This document shows positions 47,785-59,201 of a DNA stretch of 64,000 bases, piece after piece. Within the stretch, counting starts at the first letter, position 1; every line of letters starts with the position of its first letter. Source of the stretch: Castanea sativa (Eukaryota; Streptophyta; Magnoliopsida; Fagales; Fagaceae); NCBI RefSeq assembly GCF_040712315.1, contig NC_134020.1, positions 10,199,251-10,263,250 on the forward strand, given 5' to 3'. The notes below the pieces were generated by a model, which was not told the DNA's origin, ran no database searches, and saw only the letters and a program-made list of their open reading frames with translations. A program made the translations under genes and the position numbers.

Positions 47785-48436
47785 TGATAAAAATTCATTA
47801 TTTTATCATGTTTTTAGGTCTAAATACTTTCCCAATGGTACTGTTTTTTAGGCCAAACAATCATCCGGTTATTTTGCTTGGAAAAGCATTTTGAAGGCGC
47901 GAAAAGTCGTTTGTTGGGTGCAAAATGGAGGGTGGGTGATGGAAAAGTATTCAGATTTTTAAGGATTGCTGGCTGCCTAGAAGTTCAAGAAGTACTGCCA
48001 CACCCATTCCCTCGGTTCTGGACAGTGAGGCTACAGTGGCAGAGTTGATGGACTCCGAGGTATGCGGGTGGGACGACCTAATGCTTGAATCATGCTGCAT
48101 TCCCTTCGAAGCACCGCAGACCAAGTCCATTCCTCTCTGCGTATCCCCCTAAGATGATTTTATGTACTGGACATTTGAACAGGAAGGTGTGTACACGGTG
48201 AAGTCAGGATACAAGGCCATCTGTGAGGAAGCAAATTTGTCTGAGGCTTCGGTATCAAACTCAACAGCAACAAGGGAATTATGGTTTGGAATTTGGAAGC
48301 TTAAAGTACCAGGGAAGATTAAACACTTTCTTTGGAGGGCTTGTACAAACTGTTTGCCAACAAAAGTAAATTTGCTCAAAAGAAAAATCGTGACGAACTC
48401 GATATGCCATTGGTGTGGACAGTGTGAAGAAACTAC
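47785..48436 (+). pseudogene. LINE RT C-terminal region and zf-RVT, first part
   Basis: The sequence encodes SLFYHVFRSKYFPNGTVF, then TPIPSVLDSEATVAELMDSE, CGWDDLMLESC, and the zinc-binding RVT domain: GVYTVKSGYKAICEE, WKLKVPGKIKHFLWRACTN and SICHWCGQCEETT. Stops and a frameshift occur before 48150. The domain is the C-terminal zinc-binding part of plant LINE reverse transcriptases. The His-Ala-Leu-Trp-Ser-Cys continuation lies beyond the solo LTR at 49236. Confidence 0.88.
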
Positions 48437-49230
48437 TGATGCGAACCTCAATCGACACGCTTTGAGACCCAACAAAAATATTGGAATATTTAACCCAGGA
48501 AAGCTAAAAATCAGATTTATGATAGAAACCCTGACCCAACGTTTATAAAAGAAACGCGAACCAAAGGTATAAGTTGACCTTGACCCAATGATTATAAAGA
48601 ATCACGAACCAAAGGTATAAAGTTTGAACGCCACAAGGAAGAATCCTTGATAAGTTCACAGTTCTTGAAGAACCAAAAGAGAGCAAAGCCTCACCTTTTC
48701 TGAATTTTATTCAATAATAATCTGAAAAACGTTTACAGACTTCAAAGCCTATTTAAGGACTCCACAAAACTTGACAGACAAGAAAATATATTCTGAAATA
48801 ACTCCTAATTGATACCTTACCATATCAGGAATCAAGTTTGACCTAAAAAGCATTAAATGCACCTAAAAACAAGGAAAATACCTAAAAAACGTACTAAATA
48901 ATAAAACCCTAAATAAAAGCTGATTTGGTCCGAAATTAGCGTATCCAAAATAGGAAAAAATCTGCCTTAACGATACAGAAAAGTCAATCAGCCATTAATT
49001 CATGCCATAAATCACTCCCAATTAAGTCAGATCAGCCCTAAGTAGCTTGAATTAAATTTATTACACTTTCGTCTTCCTTTGGGCCAAGCTTGGAATGTCC
49101 TGCGTTAGAATCAGCCCAAATCTCTTGAATCAGCCCATTAAGTGCTTCTTGGATCTTCTTGAATCTTGCTCTTGTAATAGGCCTAACTGGAACATGCAAT
49201 GGATCCTTGAATGCTTGTTGATTCTCATCA
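48437..49230 (-). mobile_element. Solo LTR inserted in the LINE
   Basis: The unit has TG...CA ends (TGATGCGAACC to TTCTCATCA) and ACTAC on both sides (48432-48436, 49231-49235). No internal retroelement sequence is present, as expected after recombination between two LTRs. On the minus strand its first 190 bases or so read VDENQQAFKDPLHVPVRPIT and then GLIQEIWADSN, which resembles the C-terminal tail of plant Ty3 polyproteins. So in the parent element the polyprotein probably ran into the 3' LTR. Orientation is taken from this reading frame. Confidence 0.82.
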
Positions 49231-49235
49231 ACTAC

Positions 49236-49804
49236 ACTGCATGCTCTATGGAGCTGTGAGGTGATCAGGCTCGTCTGGTGCATAGATTTCAGTTGGGTAA
49301 ATCAGTTCGAAGCGGCTCATGGGGACTTCTTGGATCTGGTTGGCCGCCTCATGTCGCGCCCTCAAGTGGTTGAGCTGTTCGCTGCAACAGCATGGCAAAT
49401 ATGGCTTCATCGAAACAAGACAAGACTCGGGGAGCACACAGTTCCGCTCGGGATGATCAAAGATGCAGCTTGCAACTTTCTGCAGATTTTCAAGCAGAGC
49501 TGAGACTATCCTTGCAGCAGAAAACCGACACAACCGAGACGAAGACGAAGATGGATGCCTCCAAAACCAGGTGAGTATAAACTAAACTTTGACGGAGCGA
49601 TGTTCAATGAAAGTCGGAGGCAGGGATTGGGGTTGTGGTGCGCAACTTATCAGGACAGGTCATAGCTGCTTTGGCTGAAAAGGTGGGGAAACCATGCACC
49701 AGTGAGTTGTTGGAAATGTTAGCGGCAAGGCGAGCTGTAATTTTTGCCACGGAAATTGGTATACATCAGTCACACTTTGAAGGAGACTCAGAAACAATAA
49801 TTAA
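49236..49804 (+). pseudogene. LINE zf-RVT end and RNase H-like domain, first part
   Basis: The frame runs HALWSCEVIRLVWCIDFSWV, then AATAWQIWLHRNKTRLGEH, followed after a stop by YKLNFDGAMFNES, the start of the RNase H-like (RVT_3) domain with its first acidic residue. It then reads FEGDSETIIK, where the Harbinger-like element interrupts it. Small frameshifts occur near 49500 and 49620. Confidence 0.85.
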
Positions 49805-51358
49805 GGCCCTGTTTGGATTTTGTCAAATTCAGTTAACAAAACTAAGTTTTGTTAACTCATAATCCAAAAACAATAGGCTCCACATGTCTAAGGTCTGTTT
49901 GGCTGCTTTTCCCGGATGTTAACTTAGTTAACAAAAACCAGATTTTTGGATTAAGAGTTAACAAATTCGGAAACTCCTGTGGGCTGTTTTCAAGTGATGA
50001 GTTATGTTAACTCAGTGGCACACCCGTAATTTTGGACAAGAGTTGGGTCCCACAACAGTGTATTGTTACGTCACTGCAGACCCGAAACATCAATGCACAG
50101 CAACTAGAAGCTCCCAACGGCACTTTTCCTTTACTTTCCCAACTACCAGTTTCACTCCTTCCATCTCACTTTCCCTTTTCCTTCTCCCAAACCCACAGCA
50201 TGCCAACAACTGAAGCAGAGCTCCGTTCTCTCCGCCGAACAGCACCTTCGCTTCACCGAACAACACCTTCGCTCCGCCGATCAGCACCTTCAACCCGAGA
50301 TTTACACAGCTCCGTTCACTGATTTTTGTTTCCGATGAGCCCCAAGCTCCGTTGATTAGCCTTGTCAATTCTATCAAAAGAAAACCCAAGCTCTGGCTCT
50401 CCTTTCACTCACCCCACCAACAGTTTTTTCCTTCACGCTAAAATGCAACCCACAAAAACTCTTCATTCCCAAATCCAAGCACTCCTCACACTTCCAAACC
50501 TAGTTTCCCAAGCTTAGCCGTCGCACAATTTGCTTGATCTCTTTCTTTCTTTCTTCTCCAGTTCACACAGCTTCTTCACTTTGCCTATGTTATTTCTCAC
50601 TTCTCTCTTCTTTAATTTTTTTTGCTTAAATTGATTTTGGCCATCAACGGTAAGATCAATCGCTCTCTCTCTTGGATTTCTCTCTCACCAGCCGTTTGTC
50701 CCTCTCTCTCTCTCATGCCTCACTCTCTGTTTGCGACTTTGGGTAGCCGACCTAGTAGTGGCCGTGGTTGTGGGTATGGATGTGGGATGTGAGCAAAATC
50801 TAATCAAAGTCATTGTGGGTTTGGGTATTGTGAATATTCTGTGGGTTTGGGTTTTGGTTTTATGAATTTTTTTTGGGTTTGAGTATTATGAATTTTCTAG
50901 GTTTTTTGTTGTTCATTGTGATGAAGGTGTGTTTTCATTTTTGGTTTGCTATGTGGTGTGATGTAAAGTTTTGGTGAACAAAACTTTCTAGGTTAAGTTG
51001 TGAAAAATGAACCCAGGAAAAAGAACTGTTTATAAAAAATCTGTTTATGTTTATCAAGGAGAAGCAAGGGAGTTTGGGAGAGGAAAAAAGAGAAGTGGGG
51101 GAGAAAGAAAGAGAGACGCAGGTAAGGAAAAAAAAGAGGTTGAAACTTTATAAAAAATCTGACCCAATTTGACATGTGGGCTCCACTTGTGGAGTGAAAA
51201 ACTCCTGAGATATTCTACCCAAACAGGCCACCAAACAGAGTTATAAGAAATTGGGGTATTTTTGAGTGATGAGTGATGAGTGATGAGAGATGAGTGATGA
51301 GTGACGAAAATTGAGTGAAGAGTTATGAGTGATGAAAAAAAAATAACCAAACAGGGCC
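49805..51358. mobile_element. PIF/Harbinger-like element, non-autonomous
   Basis: The ends are GGCCCTGTTTGG and CCAAACAGGGCC, a perfect 12-base inverted repeat, flanked by TAA on both sides (49802-49804, 51359-51361), the usual target of this superfamily. Similar GTTTGG/CCAAAC motifs recur inside near 49892 and 51220, which suggests nested copies of the ends. No transposase is seen. The interior has a C-rich part (50090-50750), a 63-base tandem repeat, and GAGTGATG repeats at 51266-51305. Its removal restores the LINE frame. Confidence 0.8.
50230..50292. repeat. Three 21-base tandem units
   Basis: In one frame the units read LRRTAPS, LHRTTPS and LRRSAPS. They lie in the Harbinger-like element. 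Coding status is unknown. Confidence 0.8.
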
Positions 51359-51632
51359 TAAGGCTCTACAAAGGCATACTTTATTTTCTTCCTCATTTGG
51401 TCACCTAGTACAAGAAACTTTGGTCTTAGCTCCTTTAGGAGTTTCTCTCTCTCTCACATTGTTCAGTAAGGAAATGCGGATGCACATGCCTTAGCCCAAA
51501 AAGTAAGACTTTCTTTTTCATTTTTAGTCTGGATGGAGTATGTTCCACCGAATATTGATACGTTTATTTTGGCAAATTTAATAGTTCATTAATAAAAATT
51601 TCAAGCATGGTTTTTTCCCTAAAAAAAAAAAA
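51359..51632 (+). pseudogene. LINE RNase H end, 3' UTR and A-tail
   Basis: After the TAA target copy the LINE resumes with ALQRHTLFSSSFGHLVQETL and, in a shifting frame, the His-Ala and WMEYVPPNI blocks typical of LINE RNase H ends. An A12 run closes the element at about 51632. Confidence 0.8.
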
Positions 51633-52104
51633 CTCAAACCCTTAGACCTTCATATTTTTTCTAATTGAAACCTACATCAAATGAGCAGTCCAAGTGTTCA
51701 GGTGTACCACCTCAAGTTTGTAATCCAAATCAAATGGGTCACCTGCAAGAAGGTGACTAGATCGATGGCTCAAACACAAGGCCAAGGTATATGTGATCAA
51801 CTTTTCTTCAAAGGAATATTATTGCTTCTGGAATTGATTGACAGAGTGGTAAGATGAGAAATCCAAGATTGGCTTGTCTTCAACCACCTTGATGGACTTG
51901 CAATTTTTTTTTTTTTTTAAAGGATTTTCTAGACTTCACCATCTGTGGGGCTGGTGCTTTCGTTTTAAAATCTGAGCTAGACTACCCAAGTAGGCAAATG
52001 TCCTTGGCACCAACTACCTATGGATGGATCTAGACTAGTTGCTGCATTTATATTTTATGCTTCCCATTTGCCCAGCAGAAAATTACCTGGTGTTAACTCT
52101 TCTT
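51633..52104. other. Spacer, no gene seen
   Basis: AT-rich sequence with a T run near 51906. No recognised feature. Confidence 0.5.
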
Positions 52105-52498
52105 TTTAAAAATAAGCTAAAATGAAAAATTGACCCTTTAACTTTTTTTAGATTTTATTTCAGTCTTCTAACTTTACTTTAGTTCATTTCAGTTCTCTAA
52201 GTTTCAGATTTATTCAATTAAGGTCTTTTTGTTAACTTTTGTTAAAAATTTTTGAAAAAAAAAACTGAAAAATATTTTTTAATCATTAATTGAATTTTTT
52301 TTTAATTTAAAAAATTTGAAGAAACATTTATAAAATTGAAAAATTAACCACAACATATAACAAAAATTAATAAAAAAATTTTAATTGAATAAACTTAAAA
52401 GTTAGAGGATTGAAATGAACAAAAGCAGAGTTAAAGAACTGAGATAAAATCTGAAAAAACTTAAAAAGTCAGTTTTACATTTTACCCTTAAAAATAAG
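52105..52498. repeat. Fold-back element, long imperfect inverted repeat
   Basis: The left arm (about 52105-52250: AAAATAAGCTAAAATG, then TTTATTTCAGTC) and the right arm (about 52370-52498: ATAAAATCTG, then CATTTTACCCTTAAAAATA) are imperfect reverse complements around an AT-rich loop. Such units are common MITE-like or fold-back repeats in dicots. Exact ends are unclear. Confidence 0.65.
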
Positions 52499-52574
52499 TT
52501 AAAAGGACTTAGCAGCCAATGAAGCAGGGCCTAAGGGGTAGGTCAAGAGTAAAGTGATGCATTTGTGTGCCAAG

Positions 52575-53320
52575 ATGAAATCTAAATTAAAACATTTTAT
52601 ATATTTAAATATGACTTAAAAAAATATGTTTAAACATTGCTAAACTTTATTCTCTTATCTTTTTAGATGTAAAATTACTTATTAATAATTTGCATTCCTG
52701 TTCTACTAACATTTATTTTTCAATTGAAAATATAATAATAAAAAAATTATTGTGCAACCCCGAACTATAAGGTCCAACCAATAAATACATGACAGTGTTA
52801 TGCCACATCGGCTCAATAATCCCCCTCATTTTTAACTCTGTTAACTCCGTTTGAGGGAATTCAAAGTTTAGAAGTGAGTTGGGCGGGCACTGGAATTGCA
52901 GCCTCAATCAAATCTCAAAACTTTCAAAGCTTATTATTCATTTTTTGGAATATGAAATCTAAATTAAAACATTTTATATATTTAAATATGACTTAAAAAA
53001 ATATGTTTAAACATTGCTAAACTTTATTCTCTTATCTTTTTAGATGTAAAATTACTTATTAATAATTTGCATTCCTGTTCTACTAACATTTATTTTTCAA
53101 TTGAAAATATAATAAGAAAAATTATTGTGCAATCCCGGACTATAAGGTCCAGCCAATAAATACATGACAGTGCTATGCCACATCGGCTCAATAATCCCCC
53201 TCATTTTTAACTCCGTTTGAGGGAATTCAAAGTTTAGAAGTGAGTTGGGCGGGCACTGGAATTGCAGCCTCAATCAAATCTCAAAACTTTCAAAGCTTAT
53301 TATTCATTTTTTGGAATATG
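52575..53320. repeat. Tandem duplication, period 377
   Basis: Copy 1 is 52575-52951 and copy 2 is 52952-53320. They differ by a few substitutions and a loss of about 10 bases around CTCCGTTTGAG in copy 2. Each ends at TTTTTTGGAATATG. Confidence 0.92.
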
Positions 53321-54435
53321 CCATCTGCATCAAAATTTCAAAAACCTGCTCTCTAGTCTCTCCCGTTCTCCCTGCCATGGTAGTATCCACCTCTCCTCCA
53401 CCAGCTTCAAATTGCTCTCTACAGGCCCAAGCTCAGATCTCCCTCCTCTTGGGTTAGCTCTCTCTCTAATTCCCTTCTGTTTAGATCTCCCTCCTCTCAA
53501 ATTGCTCTCTACAGGTCTCTCTCTCTAACTCTCTGCTTGTTGGTTTGGTTATTAGTTCATGTGAATGAGATCGATTTGAGGAGTAAGCTAGTTTTTTTTT
53601 TTTTTTTTGGAGAAAGAGTTCGAATCTCAGGGTTTTTTTTGTTTTTCTGAATTGAAGAGATTGATTTAGTTTGGATTTAGGATTTTTTTCGTTGGATTTA
53701 GATTGATTTTTCACCTTTGTTTCTTGGGTACCGATGTCTTGCTGGGAAATCCAAACCTTTTAGATTTCAATTGAGTTTCTTGCTCTCTTTGCTTCAAATA
53801 TTTCATTTTTGTTCTAAAAATTCTTTTCTTTGGCCTGATTGAACGGTTCTGTATCTTGAATATTTACCTTTATTACTGATTTGTGAGTCCAAACTTATTG
53901 TAGTTACGTATTTCATGTATTTGATGTTGATAGTTTACTGAATGTTAAGTAAATTTGTAAATTGAATTTCAAATTGAGATTCCATATTATTGACCTCTTG
54001 ACAGATTGGTGTTTGTGGAAATGCTTGTTTTCTTGGCATTTTTTTTTTTGTTGGCTTATGCTGTCATTTGTGGTGGGTGGGTATATGATGGTATCATTTG
54101 TGGTGGGCATGTTTTAGCTGTTGGGGCCATGGGAAGGGGATTTAGAAGGGGGAAATATATGCTTTGTCCTGTACGAGCATAGTCTATTTTTCCTATTTAC
54201 ACTTGTTCTTGTGTTTTATAATATAATTTTGCATATGAGGTGTTTGAGAAAAATGCATATGGATGTTTGTATGGTGTAAATTAAAATGGTTTGTTGGGTT
54301 TTACTGATGTAGAATCAATTTGAACAAGAAGCAAATGCAACACTGCATGAGCATCTCTTGCTTAGTTCCATTAGATTTGATGTCACATGCATATTACTTT
54401 TAGCAACCATTTCTTTTTAATTAATATTCATGAAT
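53321..54435. other. Spacer, no gene seen
   Basis: CT-rich at 53340-53530 and T-rich after that. It looks like 5' untranslated or promoter-type sequence, but no coding exon could be tied to it. Confidence 0.45.
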
Positions 54436-54871
54436 TTTTACTTGCAGAGACAATTGGCATTGATGCCCAAATTAGAGCAGTTGAAGTTGCCCTATGAAGG
54501 AAGGTTGAGGGCTAGAGGCTAAGCTGAAGCAACAGTGGGAGAAAAAGTAAAGTTGCTAGGGTTGAAGTCCAAATTTCATAGCTTTAATCTTAATCATTCT
54601 CCCCTTATTATGGACTGCAGGACTCTCATCAAACAAGTGCCTCAAGTGAGGATGATGCACTACTTCTATGAAGCCAATAGGTGTGTGGATGCATTAGCCT
54701 GGAAAGGTCCAATTATTCAGCAAAAATTTGTTTTTGATAATCCGCCTGTGGACATTGTTATGCTTTTGTATTATGACCAAAGTGGCATGTATTATGAGAG
54801 GATTCGTCCTCAAACAGCTGGTTTTCTTGGGTTGTGATTATATTATCCTCTTATTTACCAAAAAAAAAAAG
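54436..54871 (+). pseudogene. Second LINE fragment: RNase H end and A-tail
   Basis: The ORF 54535-54837 reads CRTLIKQVPQVRMMHYFYEA, then NRCVDALAWKG and FDNPPVDIVMLLYYDQSG, which is the C-terminal RNase H-like block of plant LINEs (REANRCADALARKG type). TGA is followed by a short UTR and an A11 run at 54860-54870. The first acidic residues of the domain are not present. It belongs to a different LINE family from that at 47.8 kb, judged by sequence. Confidence 0.8.
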
Positions 54872-56393
54872 GTCCAAATTTGAGGTGACTAGCCTCCAAG
54901 AATTTGAGAAAGAGAAAATCTTGGATTGTAGTTTTCAATGATTCTTATTTATTCTGCATTGATTAAATACAGTGTCTTCAATTACAAACAACTGATATGC
55001 TCAACAATTAACCAATAATAAAGAATTACATTTTGAAAAATAATTTGTTAACAATCAAGTAACTCTTCCTAAATGATAAGAAGTCTTTATCTGATAAGCC
55101 TATCAATAAACTAAAGAAATAATCTAACTAAATCTTTATCTTCTATTTGATAACTCTGGCTAACAAATTGGACCCCATCAGCAACACTTGCTCTGCATTG
55201 GACTCCAGCAGCATCTGTTTGCATTCCAATACTCTTTAGGCTTCATGCCATCATTTCCTTGCATTCCAAAACACATCTTCCATCCTCTGGACATACACCA
55301 GAGCAAAACCATATACATATGTTGTGTAGCGATTCTTAGCAACATTGTCAAGTTTTTTTGCATCTTCCCGAAAGGGGAAATCAATGCATTAAATTGATTT
55401 TTTGTAATACCTGGAAACTAAACTCAATAATTTTAGCAACAAAAATCTACCGTGTCTAATTAGAAGGCATCTCCAATAATACACAACAATCACAACCATA
55501 AAATTGACCTAATTGTAAACACACAAAATCTGCATTCTTCTCATGTTTATACCATTATGAAATTAAACTCAATTATTGGTATGTATATCTCTTTATCGTT
55601 ACCTATGATGGCTCATCTGTGGAATTTAAATAGAGAACAATGGATAATTTCTGAATTAATTCGAAGTAATTAGGCCTCCTTAAAAAATAAGTTTGGATGA
55701 TAATTTTTCTGATAACTTTTATTCCTATAGCCACTAAATTTATACAAGTAGATGGCAACGTACCAAAGCATAAAATTAGGTCCACTAACATAATCGTGAT
55801 CCTCTTAAACTAACTCCTAAAAAAATAGAACCAAATAACAAGAAGACTCCAACTCCTAAAAGCTAGAACAAAATAACAACTCAAACCTTAAAAAACTACA
55901 ACTGACATGACATTCAAATACCAAACTAACTTAGCACAAATCAAGGAAAACACCACAGCTACCAATCTTCAGAGAAACCATCTGCCCTGCAACAAACCTG
56001 TGCACGTAACAATTATACGAAGGCTCCTTTCCTCAAATCAAACTTCTATGAATTATGGAGATGCTTGAATGATTTGATAGGTTAAATAATCAATAATATA
56101 AACTAATTCAAGAATGAAAAAGACTTCCATACAATGTGCAATCCTCCTAGAAACAATAAGCTCAGGTCAGAAAAATATGTTTAGGCAAATTTTTTTTTTT
56201 TTTTTTTTTTAAGTTAAAAAAGAAAAATGATAACACCATACAATTTGGAACAAAATACCACATAAATCTTGGAATAATGCTACCTTGACCAACAGGACTC
56301 TGAAAGTTATGACTTCTTGGCCGTTCTTTTTGTTTGGTAATGCACAAGGAAAAACAAGAAGAAAACCATCAATAAAAAAAATGTAACAATCAC
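54872..56393. other. Spacer, no gene seen
   Basis: AT-rich sequence. A Cys- and Trp-rich minus-strand ORF near 55178-55384 has no recognised domain. A T24 run begins near 56190. Confidence 0.5.
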
Positions 56394-56396
56394 TTA

Positions 56397-56545
56397 GGGG
56401 TGTTTGGTTTGTGTTTTCAAACAACAACTTTTAGTTTTTAAACAACATTATACGTATTTTCACACACTTTTTCACCCACACGTATTTCTATAAATGTTTT
56501 TAAACAACAATTTTCAGTTTTTAAATACATGTATTAAACGGACCC
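56397..56545. mobile_element. Small MITE, Harbinger-like
   Basis: TTA flanks both ends (56394-56396, 56546-56548). The ends GGGGTGTTTGGTTTG and, inward from the right, GGGTCCGTTTAATAC are roughly inverted. Repeated AAACAACA motifs fill the inside. The short target duplication makes this tentative. Confidence 0.45.
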
Positions 56546-56548
56546 TTA

Positions 56549-57458
56549 AAATTTATTATGAAAGTGTTATGCTTGTAGCATTTATCTCTCTTTTTTTCCT
56601 GTTTTCATTTGATAAAAAATTATTCTTTTATTTATTGACTAATATTTGTGTTTTTTTTTTATACAATATATCTAAGTGTATATATGTGTGAAGCTCCCTC
56701 TTGGAAACTTGAACCCCGGCCTTTATCCCCACACCCCACAAATATTTATACTTGTGGAGTGACCACTGCACTAAAGGTGCACAGTGATGACTAATATTTG
56801 TGCTTAATAATACTATGAATTTTGCAAATGTGTGCCCTTAGGCACACAATAATTAACCATTTTTTAAAATATTTTCTCAAAAATTGAAAAAGTATTAACA
56901 ACTTTTTCAATTTATTTTCAATTTAAGAGAATATTTCTAAAAATAGATAATTTAATGTGTGCCTTTAAAGTACACGTTAACCGATCCTTAATACTATTAT
57001 GATGAAAGAAATAACCCCATTCGATAAAATTGGAGGCATCTTTCTACTTGGAGGGGCTTTAGGCAACCACCACATTTGCCTATACTAAAGAACTAACCTT
57101 GGGACAGGTGCCAAGAGCCATTCCCATGTAAATTTGGGAAAGTACAAAGGTTTTCCGGATTTGAGTCTGGGGGTTTGAGTCGGGGCAAAGAAATCTTCAA
57201 TTGGATTGTTTTAGATTTTGGAATGCGTAAGTGTAACTTTTTAATAATAAAAAAATAGTCACTTCATTTTAAAAAAAAAACGTAGATCAATAAACTAATA
57301 AATATTAACAAAAAGGTCAATAATGCTCATTTTTTAAACCTTAGATACTAATAGTATTCACTTAAAACTTTAGAAACCAAAAGCTCTCACTTAATAAACT
57401 TTAGTAAACCAATAATTTATTTTGACCTAACATTTATAATTCATTTTCCTCATTTTAA
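56549..57458. other. Spacer, no gene seen
   Basis: AT-rich sequence without recognised features. Confidence 0.5.
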
Positions 57459-58091
57459 TGTAAGACAAAATCTTCAAATTAATTTATATAAATTGTTATT
57501 TTTTGTATTTTTATACACTTTTCGTTATTTTAGGTTTAGGGCATTTATTTTCTTGTTTTTAGGTGCCTTAAATTCTTTTTACGTCATATTTGGTTTCTGC
57601 TATAGTTAGGTATCAATTAGAAGTTATTTTAGAATTGTCATGCCAACAGTTATCCTTAGGGCAATGGTTAACGATCTATTTTAGTAAAGTTTTGACACCA
57701 CTTTTTATGGAAAATGGAAAAAAAAAAAATTGTCAAAACATTAATTGCTCTTTTTTTTCTTTTCCCATAAAAACTTTCTTTGAATGTATTAACCATTACC
57801 CTAAAGGCATCCATTAGCATTTCCCATTTTAGAATATAATTTCTTATCTGTTAAGTTTTACGAAGCCTTTAAATAGGCCCCTAAGTCTATACACATATTT
57901 TTAACAATTATTGAATCAATGAAATTTAGACTTTTCTCTTTTTATTTTATGGTGGATTCCAAACCCTTTCTCCTTATAGATTCAAGGAACCCTCGTGGAT
58001 TCAAGGTTATTTTCAGAAGCAAATGTGTTTTGCTTCTTGTTTTCTAGAGGTAGACGTGTTCTGTTTCTTGACACTTCTGCATCTCGCATCA
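57459..58091 (+). repeat. 5' LTR of the gag-only element (with MITE)
   Basis: It begins TGTAAGACAAAATCTTC and ends CTCGCATCA. Apart from the MITE it is about 433 bases and aligns with the 3' LTR with scattered changes. Confidence 0.8.
57635..57825. mobile_element. Mutator-like MITE in the 5' LTR
   Basis: ATTTTAGAA occurs at 57626-57634 and again at 57826-57834, a 9-bp target duplication as in Mutator-like elements. The ends are imperfect inverted repeats, with CCTTAGGGCAATGGTTAAC on the left and, read inward from the right, CCTTTAGGGTAATGGTTAA. The 3' LTR has a single uninterrupted ACTTTAGAATATA at the same place, which gives the empty site. Confidence 0.85.
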
Positions 58092-58299
58092 GTTGGTATC
58101 AAAGTCTTGACTTATCCTAGTCTGGTGGCTGACGTTTGAAATGGTAGCAATTCCGGTGACAAAAAACTTAGCAAGTACTACGTGACATACATCTAGCACT
58201 CACAAATATCTGTCGTCGTTATAGCATGAAAACAATAGGGATAATTATCACGAAGACATAAATCACGAGCAACTTATTGGTAAGAAAATTTCATATAGG

Positions 58300-59201
58300 C
58301 CTTATAAAAGAATTGCAAGTTTTGATGGTCATTTTTATAATGAAGATTTTCTTGATAGGTTACTTGATCTAGATGATTTATTTGACTTTGAGAATATTTA
58401 TTATAAGAGAAAAGATGGACTTGCTTTGTATAAACTCAGTGAGTATGTCATACGTTTGTGGGAACGAGTATACCCTGATAGAATCCAACAGGGTAGAGAT
58501 AAGATTCGTTCATGTCCAAAGATGAAAAAGATGCTTGCTATCAAATTTAATTCTTTGAATTGTGAAGAAATCTTGTCGTATACAATACAAAATTATTATT
58601 GGCCAAGAAATTCATATTTAAATTATTTTGAAGAGCCATATATTCCACCATTAAAGGAAGAATTACATGTTGAAGAAAATACTTTTCTTGAAGAATAGAC
58701 GTAGAAGTCAAAGAAGAAAATATAGAAATTTTTTAGGAAATTAATGAAGGCCTTATTATAGAAGAATAATCTGAAATCAAGATTGTGAAGGAGATTAATG
58801 AAGACTTTATTATAGAGAAAGATCTTGAGGTCAAGATAGTAGAGACCATTAAAAAAGAAATTATAGAGGAAGTTGTCAACGATCTCAATGAAGTCAAGTT
58901 AGATGATTGCAACGTTCAAGCTTCTATTATTTTGGTGGGAGGCACCAAAACAAAGTATATTGATTTTATTATGGTGGAAAGATTTGATTTGATCATTGAC
59001 TCTTATTTGGTGAATATTTTCAATTGCATGAAGATCAAGGAACAAGAAGTTCAAGTTGCCCAATTGATGACTTTCAAGTTTGGTAAGAATACAGAGAAGA
59101 TGAAGTATTCAAAGTATTTGTTCTCTTGGCATGGAAGATTTCAGATTTCAACCATCAACTTGAGGATGAGTTTGCTTCAAGTGGAGAGGTCTAATGTATG
59201 A
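58300..59201 (+). pseudogene. gag-like remnant of the short LTR element
   Basis: The sequence reads RIASFDGHFYNEDFLDRLLD, then YVIRLWERVYPDRIQQGRDK and CPKMKKMLAIKFN, the pattern of Ty3-type gag (substrate capsid fold), ending with TAG at 58696. After an interruption an acidic, Lys/Glu-rich ORF (58785-59201) follows with no recognised domain and runs seven bases into the 3' LTR. No zinc knuckle or pol is present. Confidence 0.65.

Larger units (their letters stand above)
47785..51632 (+). mobile_element. 5'-truncated LINE carrying two nested insertions
   Basis: A plant L1-type non-LTR element is recognisable from the C-terminal RT side through zf-RVT, RNase H, 3' UTR and an A-run (51621-51632). 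It is split by a solo LTR (48437-49230) and a Harbinger-like element (49805-51358). Removing each insertion and one target copy rejoins the reading frame exactly. The LINE itself carries several further stops and is dead. Confidence 0.88.

Noticed and set aside
55178..55384. Cys/Trp/Met-rich minus-strand ORF
   Set aside because: No known domain, no splice context and unusual composition; likely chance.
54872..55400. Possible solo LTR on the minus strand
   Set aside because: The sequence style resembles a retroelement UTR, but I found no TG...CA ends with a target duplication.
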